Shown here: one piece after another, positions 21,757 through 26,386 of the stretch
How the letters are laid out: every line of letters starts with the position of its first letter
Numbering within the stretch: the first letter of the stretch is position 1
Assembly (NCBI GenBank): GCA_937907705.1
Contig: CALCVP010000054.1
Coordinates: forward strand, 1 to 26,386
Direction: 5' to 3'
Length of the DNA stretch: 26,386 nucleotides
Origin: an uncultured Prevotella sp.
Lineage (GTDB): Bacteria > Bacteroidota > Bacteroidia > Bacteroidales > Bacteroidaceae
The notes under the pieces: generated by a model
Told to the model about the DNA's origin: nothing
Databases searched by the model: none
The model's input: only the letters and a program-made list of their open reading frames with translations
Made by a program: the position numbers and the translations under genes

Positions 21757-21810
21757 CAATACGCCATAACACCTAAACGGGCATCAAAAGAACGAAAAGT
21801 AATAATGCAG

Positions 21811-22329
21811 TTACTTTACTACATATTTAGGCGAATATCCATATTTATTTTCTTTTAAGCTGCTATCCAACAATGTGATAACGAAAACTATCAAGAATGT
21901 GATAAACATTATCGTATTAAGCAATATGAATAATGGATTTGAAATATAGGAATAAAGCAAAGTAGGGTCTATATTGATTGCTTGCAATTCTCTTGATAGA
22001 CCAGAACCTATATAATACGCATACAGCAAGACCGCAGAGGCTACATTGATATAAAGCCAAATGGGATTAAAGCCTGCATCATGTATGCGCCGAACGCCTA
22101 CTGACAAAGCACTTAACCAAAGAATAAGCTCGATTGCCATTTGACCCTCTACCGGGATGATAGCCGAAGGGATAATGGATATTATTACTTCCAAAATAAC
22201 AATGAACAAGATGTAATACCAAAATTCAGAGCGCCTTGACCTTCCGCTCAGATTAAGCATATTGCTCCATACCTTTTTAACAGCTGTGCCAAAACTTAAT
22301 GTAGGCTCCTTTGTAATTTCTTTTTCCAT
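21811..22329 (-). CDS. DUF805 family inner-membrane protein
   Basis: A 172-residue membrane protein. After a polar start, the DUF805 signature GRSRRSEFWYYILF (residues about 29-42) leads into the first transmembrane helix (VILEVIISIIPSAII). Further helices follow around 67-82 (IELILWLSALSVGVRRIHDA, with the conserved VRRIHDAG), 90-106 and 133-155. The family is widespread and its function is unknown. The intact VRRIHDAG motif and four helices indicate a normal full-length member. It stands alone between an orphan nuclease-fold gene and trmD. Confidence 0.88.
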   Translation of the reverse strand: MEKEITKEPTLSFGTAVKKVWSNMLNLSGRSRRSEFWYYILFIVILEVIISIIPSAIIPVEGQMAIELILWLSALSVGVRRIHDAGFNPIWLYINVASAVLLYAYYIGSGLSRELQAINIDPTLLYSYISNPLFILLNTIMFITFLIVFVITLLDSSLKENKYGYSPKYVVK

Positions 22330-22488
22330 AGATTGATTATTTATTAATTATAATATAATTTGAAATGATTAATGAAAATACGGTTATCAACCCACACGGC
22401 AAATTTATAAAACGGCCAAGAGTACATTACATTAAGCAGATGCCCAAAACTAAATCAAAAGTATCTTGTCAATAATACAGCTGCATGA

Positions 22489-23172
22489 TTATTCCTTATT
22501 TTTCAATAAATCAGGGCGTAGTAACTTAGTGCGCTCATAACTTTGTTCTATTTCCCAATCTTTTATCTTTGCCTCATTTCCACTAAGCAGTATATCAGGC
22601 ACTTTCCAGCCTTTATAGTTAGCAGGACGGGTATAAATGGGTGCGGAAAGCATATCGTCTTGAAAGCAATCTGACAATGCACTCTGCTCATCGCTAATAA
22701 CTCCTGGCACCAACCGGACAATAGCATCTGCCATAACAGCGGCAGCAAGTTCCCCACCTGTCAGCACATAGTCGCCAATGCTTATTTCGCGCGTAATAAG
22801 ATGTTCTCTAATACGGTGGTCAATGCCTTTATAATGCCCACATAATATGATAATATTACCTTTTAACGAAAGGTCATTAGCTACATGTTGGTTAAACTGT
22901 TCACCATCAGGCGAAGTAAAGATGACTTCATCATAGTCTCTCTCCGCCTTTAATGCCGTGATACATCTATCAATTGGTTCACATTGCATCACCATCCCTG
23001 CAAATCCGCCATAAGGATAATCATCTACACGACGCCATTTATCAGTAGAATAATCTCTCAGATTATGCAAATATATTTCTACAAGTTCTTTCTTTTGTGC
23101 CCTTGCAAGAATAGATTCATTGATAAATCCTTCCAACATCTCTGGCAATACGGTAATAATGTCAATTCTCAT
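22489..23172 (-). CDS. trmD: tRNA (guanine-N1-)-methyltransferase TrmD
   Basis: A 227-residue SPOUT methyltransferase that makes m1G37 in tRNAs, which prevents +1 frameshifting. MRIDIITVLPEML is the standard start. The AdoMet knot is formed by VIFTSPDGEQFNQ (83-95), ILCGHYKGIDHRI (109-121) and EISIGDYVLTGGELAA (129-144). The PYGGFAGMVMQ substrate loop (53-63) is present with Phe where Escherichia coli has Gly. A promoter (TTG at 23207-23205, 19 nt, TATCTTTG at 23185-23178 on the minus strand) ends only 5 bases before the ATG, so the mRNA is probably leaderless or nearly so. Unlike in many bacteria, trmD is not next to rplS or rimM here. Confidence 0.95.
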   Translation of the reverse strand: MRIDIITVLPEMLEGFINESILARAQKKELVEIYLHNLRDYSTDKWRRVDDYPYGGFAGMVMQCEPIDRCITALKAERDYDEVIFTSPDGEQFNQHVANDLSLKGNIIILCGHYKGIDHRIREHLITREISIGDYVLTGGELAAAVMADAIVRLVPGVISDEQSALSDCFQDDMLSAPIYTRPANYKGWKVPDILLSGNEAKIKDWEIEQSYERTKLLRPDLLKNKE

Positions 23173-23177
23173 GTTTG

Positions 23178-23207
23178 CAAAGATAATAACTTTAGTTGAA
23201 AAAGCAA
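23178..23207 (-). promoter_or_regulatory. trmD promoter, directly abutting the start codon
   Basis: Minus-strand TTG (23207-23205), a 19-nt spacer and TATCTTTG (23185-23178), then CAAAC and the ATG. Transcription would begin at or within a few bases of the start codon. Confidence 0.6.
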
Positions 23208-23253
23208 TTAATTATTGCTTGTTATTTTACTATAAAGAGTTTTTCAATTGTCA

Positions 23254-23292
23254 AGGACATACCCACTGTTTCTTCTACTATGAGTATGTCCT
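23254..23292 (-). terminator. Hairpin after the HIT gene
   Basis: AGGACATAC (23254-23262) pairs with GTATGTCCT (23284-23292). It lies 55 bases after the HIT stop and before the trmD promoter. No T-run follows on the minus strand, so termination efficiency is doubtful. Confidence 0.45.
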
Positions 23293-23347
23293 ATGAATAA
23301 ATTACGCTTTAATAGCCATCAGATATTGTTCAAGTTTTAACGATTTA

Positions 23348-23773
23348 TTACAATGCCTTTTTCAAAGATTCTGCCATTTCTGCATATTCCTTTTCAGATA
23401 AGTAAACCTTTTTAGGATTCATCTGAAATACACCGCCAAAATCAGGACCATCTATATACTTAGGAATTAAGTGAAAATGCAGGTGTGATAAGGTGTCTGA
23501 ATAAGCACCATAATTAATCTTGTCCGGATTGAATACTTTCTGCATTGCCCTTGTTGCACGAACTACATCTGCCATGAAAGCATTACGCTCTTCATCACTC
23601 AGCAAATTCAAATCATCTACATGCTTATTATAAGCAACCAGACAACGTCCATGATAGGTTTGCTCCTTAAATACAAATAGTCTTGACACGCTTAATTGTG
23701 CGACCTCTATCATAAGGTCATGTAAAGTCTCATTATTTTGACAATAGAGACAATCCTTTGAATCACTGTTCAT
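23348..23773 (-). CDS. HIT family nucleotide hydrolase/transferase
   Basis: A 141-residue histidine-triad protein. The catalytic motif HLHFHLIPKY (His97, His99, His101) lies after NYGAYSDTLSH. The N-terminal CLYC (Cys8, Cys11) and QTYHGRCLVAYNKHVDDLNL are typical of HIT proteins that may bind zinc. These enzymes hydrolyse nucleotide phosphoramidates or dinucleoside polyphosphates; the exact substrate cannot be read here. The C-terminal region (GPDFGGVFQMNPKKVYLSEK) resembles that of diadenosine polyphosphate hydrolase-like members in Bacteroidetes. It is divergent from ligA and upstream of trmD on the same strand. Confidence 0.9.
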   Translation of the reverse strand: MNSDSKDCLYCQNNETLHDLMIEVAQLSVSRLFVFKEQTYHGRCLVAYNKHVDDLNLLSDEERNAFMADVVRATRAMQKVFNPDKINYGAYSDTLSHLHFHLIPKYIDGPDFGGVFQMNPKKVYLSEKEYAEMAESLKKAL

Positions 23774-23906
23774 TTTGTTTGTTGTATTTAATTAATAATA
23801 GTTTGTTGATTATGAAATATTGGTTTATATGTAAATAAATCCTTGAATAGCCTTGCAAATATACGCATTTATTTTCAATTGCATATTACGAAGTAAGCAT
23901 TTCCTC

Positions 23907-23937
23907 TTGCAAAAATAAGAATAATACGTTAACTTTG
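23907..23937 (+). promoter_or_regulatory. ligA promoter
   Basis: TTG at 23907-23909, a 20-nt spacer and TAACTTTG at 23930-23937. Transcription would begin near 23943, so the in-frame TTG at 23935 cannot be the start and the ATG at 23971 is chosen. Confidence 0.7.
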
Positions 23938-23970
23938 CAATATTCAGAGTGCATAAAACATATAGAAGAT

Positions 23971-25965
23971 ATGAAAGAAACACAACGCATATTGCAGCTA
24001 AGGCAGCTGCTTCATGAACATAACTACAAGTATTATGTATTAAATCAGCCAGACATCTCTGACCAGGAATTTGATGAATTGATGCATGAATTGCAAGCAT
24101 TGGAAAGTCAACATCCAGAAATGTATGATGCCAACTCACCATCCCAACGTGTAGGAAGTGATTTAAACCAAGAATTTAAACAAGTTCGCCACAAATATCC
24201 GATGCTTTCATTGGCAAATACTTATAACGAACAGGATGTGGCCAATTTTTATGAAAGCGTAGAACGAGGTTTAAAAGGTGAAAATTTTGACATCTGCTGT
24301 GAAATGAAATATGATGGTCTATCTATTTCTCTTACTTATATAGATGGGAAATTAGTCAGAGCTGTTACCCGTGGCGACGGCATGCAAGGTGATGATGTAA
24401 CAGCAAATGTAAAAACAATTAAAACGATACCTTTGGTGTTGCCTGGAAGCGGATACCCACACGAATTTGAAATTAGAGGTGAAATCTTAATGCCATGGAA
24501 AGTTTTTGAACGTCTTAATGCCGAACGAGAAGCCGCAGAAGAGCCTCTATTTGCCAATCCGCGCAATGCCGCAAGTGGTACGCTAAAAAGCCAAAGTTCA
24601 GCTTTAGTGGCCAGTAGAAATTTAGACGCTTATTTATATTATTTGTTAGGTGACAATTTGCCAACTGATAGCCATTATGAAAATTTACAAATAGCACGCC
24701 AATGGGGGTTTAAGATAAGCCAAGGCATGAAAAAAGTAAAAACGCTTCAAGATATATATAAGTTTATTAACTATTGGGATCAAGAGCGTAAAAATCTTCC
24801 TGTTGCTACGGATGGCATTGTTTTGAAAGTAGATTCTCTTAGACAGCAACAATCTTTAGGATACACTGCAAAGAGTCCACGATGGGCTATTGCATACAAA
24901 TTTAAAGCTGAACGCGCATGTACGAAATTAAAGGAAGTAACCTTCCAAGTAGGACGTACTGGTGCTGTAACACCAGTTGCCAACATGGAACCAGTGCAAT
25001 TGGCAGGAACGACAGTAAAGCGTGCCACGCTAAATAATGAAGATTTTATAAAAGGGCTTGATTTGCATATTGGTGATTATGTCTACATAGAAAAAGGAGG
25101 CGAAATCATTCCTAAAATAGTAGGTGTAGACTTGTCGAAACGACCTCTTATAGCTCAGCCTGTACAATTTATCAGAAATTGCCCTGAATGTGGCACAAGA
25201 CTAGTAAGATATGAAGGTGAAGCAGCATGGTACTGTCCAAATGATGCAGGTTGCCCACCTCAAATAAAAGGACGTATAGAACATTTTATCTCTCGTAGGG
25301 CCATGAATATAGACAGTCTTGGCCCAGAAACCATTGATTATTATTATCAGCATCATTTGGTATGCAATATTGCAGACCTTTACGACATTGAAGTGCAACA
25401 AATAAATGGTGATGGAAGCAAGCAAAAATCAGCTCTCAAAATTATAAATGCTATTGCTGCTTCAAAAGAAGTTCCGTTTGAACGCGTTGTTTTTGCGTTA
25501 GGAATACGGTTTGTTGGTGAAACCTCTGCTCGTTTATTGGCACGCCACTTTAAAACAATAGAGGCATTGGAAAATGCTACTTTGCAACAGTTAACAGACA
25601 TTGATGGCATAGGAGAAGCTATAGCCAAAAGCGTAATAAGCTATTTTGCCAATCCTGTAAACCAAAGTATCATAGAGCGACTAAAAGAACATGGTCTGCA
25701 AATGAGTATTAACGAATCGCAAGCACAAGAATCTACCGATAAATTAGCAGGAAAAATCATTGTAATAAGCGGAGTATTTACCCAACATAGTCGTGATGAG
25801 TACAAACACATTATAGAACAAAATGGTGGTAAAAACGCCAGTAACATAAGTAGCAAAACGTCATTTATATTAGCGGGCGACAATATGGGACCTGCTAAAC
25901 TTAAAAAAGCTGAACAGCTAAATATTCCTATTATAGACGAAGAATCATTCTTGAAGATGCTATAA
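23971..25965 (+). CDS. ligA: NAD-dependent DNA ligase LigA
   Basis: A 664-residue ligase that seals nicks during replication and repair with NAD as cofactor. The Ia domain has YKYYVLNQPDISDQEFDEL (19-37). The adenylation domain has the nucleophile Lys113 in KYDG (113-116), RGDGMQGDDVTANVKTI (134-150), FEIRGE (166-171) and VATDGIVLKVD (278-288). The OB fold includes GDYVYIEKGGEIIPKI (368-383). A four-cysteine zinc finger (Cys404, Cys407, Cys422, Cys428) and helix-hairpin-helix repeats (FALGIRFVGETSARLLARHF, LTDIDGIGEAIAKSV) follow, then a BRCT domain (about 591-664, LAGKIIVISGVFTQHSRDEY). All domains and catalytic residues are intact and the length is normal. It is monocistronic, with its own promoter and terminator. 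Confidence 0.97.
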   Translation: MKETQRILQLRQLLHEHNYKYYVLNQPDISDQEFDELMHELQALESQHPEMYDANSPSQRVGSDLNQEFKQVRHKYPMLSLANTYNEQDVANFYESVERGLKGENFDICCEMKYDGLSISLTYIDGKLVRAVTRGDGMQGDDVTANVKTIKTIPLVLPGSGYPHEFEIRGEILMPWKVFERLNAEREAAEEPLFANPRNAASGTLKSQSSALVASRNLDAYLYYLLGDNLPTDSHYENLQIARQWGFKISQGMKKVKTLQDIYKFINYWDQERKNLPVATDGIVLKVDSLRQQQSLGYTAKSPRWAIAYKFKAERACTKLKEVTFQVGRTGAVTPVANMEPVQLAGTTVKRATLNNEDFIKGLDLHIGDYVYIEKGGEIIPKIVGVDLSKRPLIAQPVQFIRNCPECGTRLVRYEGEAAWYCPNDAGCPPQIKGRIEHFISRRAMNIDSLGPETIDYYYQHHLVCNIADLYDIEVQQINGDGSKQKSALKIINAIAASKEVPFERVVFALGIRFVGETSARLLARHFKTIEALENATLQQLTDIDGIGEAIAKSVISYFANPVNQSIIERLKEHGLQMSINESQAQESTDKLAGKIIVISGVFTQHSRDEYKHIIEQNGGKNASNISSKTSFILAGDNMGPAKLKKAEQLNIPIIDEESFLKML

Positions 25966-25973
25966 ATTTAATC

Positions 25974-26030
25974 GGTGCTCCAAAGTATTTTATTACTATC
26001 AATAACAGGATACTTTGGACACCCTTTTTT
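25974..26030 (+). terminator. Terminator after ligA
   Basis: CCAAAGTAT (25980-25988) pairs with ATACTTTGG (26010-26018), extended by GGTG/CACC (25974-25977 with 26020-26023), and is followed by T to 26030. Confidence 0.85.
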
Positions 26031-26386
26031 ATTTGGATATTAATTCAAACTACTAACGCCAAACATAAAAGAAATCTTTTATAAATAGGTGTCCATAATT
26101 AATTTAAATAAAATTACACTTTATTTTCTGCTGTATGTATAGGTTAAATATGGAGTGTAGCGGGCTACACGACCGATGATAACGGACATGCAAGCGAAAA
26201 GAAAGTGCAAAATTGTGTAAAAGCATTTCGTCTAAAATAAAGGTTTATATATACGATTAATTATCTACTTACATAAAAATAAGCCAAATTCGGAAACTTA
26301 TTCGACCTGTACGGTTGGAAGTGGACGTTAAGCAACCAACTTGAAATTTACCTTTCCAGTTGCAATCCAATTATATAGTTCTCCAT
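26031..26386. other. Non-coding end of the window
   Basis: Apart from repeat copy A (26085-26146) and a small hairpin (GTGTAG 26155-26160 with CTACAC 26165-26170, loop CGGG), I see no supported gene. The last bases could open a minus-strand frame (ATG at 26386) but it stops after 12 codons. Confidence 0.5.
26085..26146 (+). repeat. Dispersed ~62-bp repeat, copy A
   Basis: Reads ATAGGTGTCCATAATTAATT, then TAAATAAAATTACACTTTAT, then TTTC, a few bases, and CTGTATGTATAGGTTAA. It aligns in register with the minus-strand copies at 18987-19049 and 20671-20736. Confidence 0.75.

Noticed and set aside
23935..23970. Earlier in-frame TTG start for ligA
   Set aside because: It overlaps the -7 element of the promoter; the ATG at 23971 gives the usual LigA N-terminus.
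1..26386. CRISPR array or tRNA genes
   Set aside because: No regularly spaced direct repeats of 25-40 bases and no cloverleaf with a GTTCGAATC-type arm were seen on either strand by eye.

Overview
The window looks like chromosomal DNA of a low-GC Bacteroidetes, most likely Prevotella or a close relative. Three things point there. Many genes follow promoters of the Bacteroidetes type (TTTG or TTG at -33, about 20 nt, then TAnnTTTG at -7) and lack Shine-Dalgarno leaders. The gene families are typical of the phylum: secreted GH51 and GHL10 enzymes, a DUF4476 protein, an HU-type protein fused to a winged helix, and an XRE protein ending in a FVPKK tail. The protein sequences also read as Bacteroidales versions. 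No rRNA, tRNA or CRISPR array was recognised.

Layout. 118-1096 is a decayed IS982-like element with recognisable ends. 1210-4152 holds fabI (fatty-acid synthesis) and a copper P1B-ATPase, each followed by a strong hairpin terminator. 4357-9954 is a carbohydrate block: a secreted GHL10 protein with a small co-transcribed hypothetical gene on the minus strand, then a secreted GH51 arabinofuranosidase and a secreted alpha/beta-hydrolase esterase on the plus strand. The two plus-strand enzymes could work together on arabinose-containing, possibly feruloylated, plant polysaccharides. 10168-10680 is an XRE regulator with a clear promoter, followed by about 600 bases of extremely AT-rich, repeat-bearing DNA.

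11527-18407 is a minus-strand block: a Type III restriction-modification pair (mod-res, 4-nt overlap), an NlpE-like lipoprotein, an HU-winged-helix protein and holA. It is richer in G and C than its surroundings, except for the central target-recognition part of mod, which is AT-rich. The 470 bases upstream of mod carry the most unusual signal. An isolated minus-strand promoter is followed by a dense set of nested and mutually exclusive helices, which suggests an undescribed structured RNA or long regulatory leader.

19093-25965 holds mostly housekeeping and small conserved genes: a PrxQ/Bcp peroxiredoxin, a DUF4476 protein with a probable frameshift at its signal peptide, an ABM-domain protein, an orphan HSDR_N nuclease-like protein, a DUF805 membrane protein, trmD, a HIT protein and ligA. 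Copies of a dispersed repeat of about 62 bp lie in intergenic gaps at 18987-19049, 20671-20736 and 26085-26146, with a divergent copy at 21711-21756.
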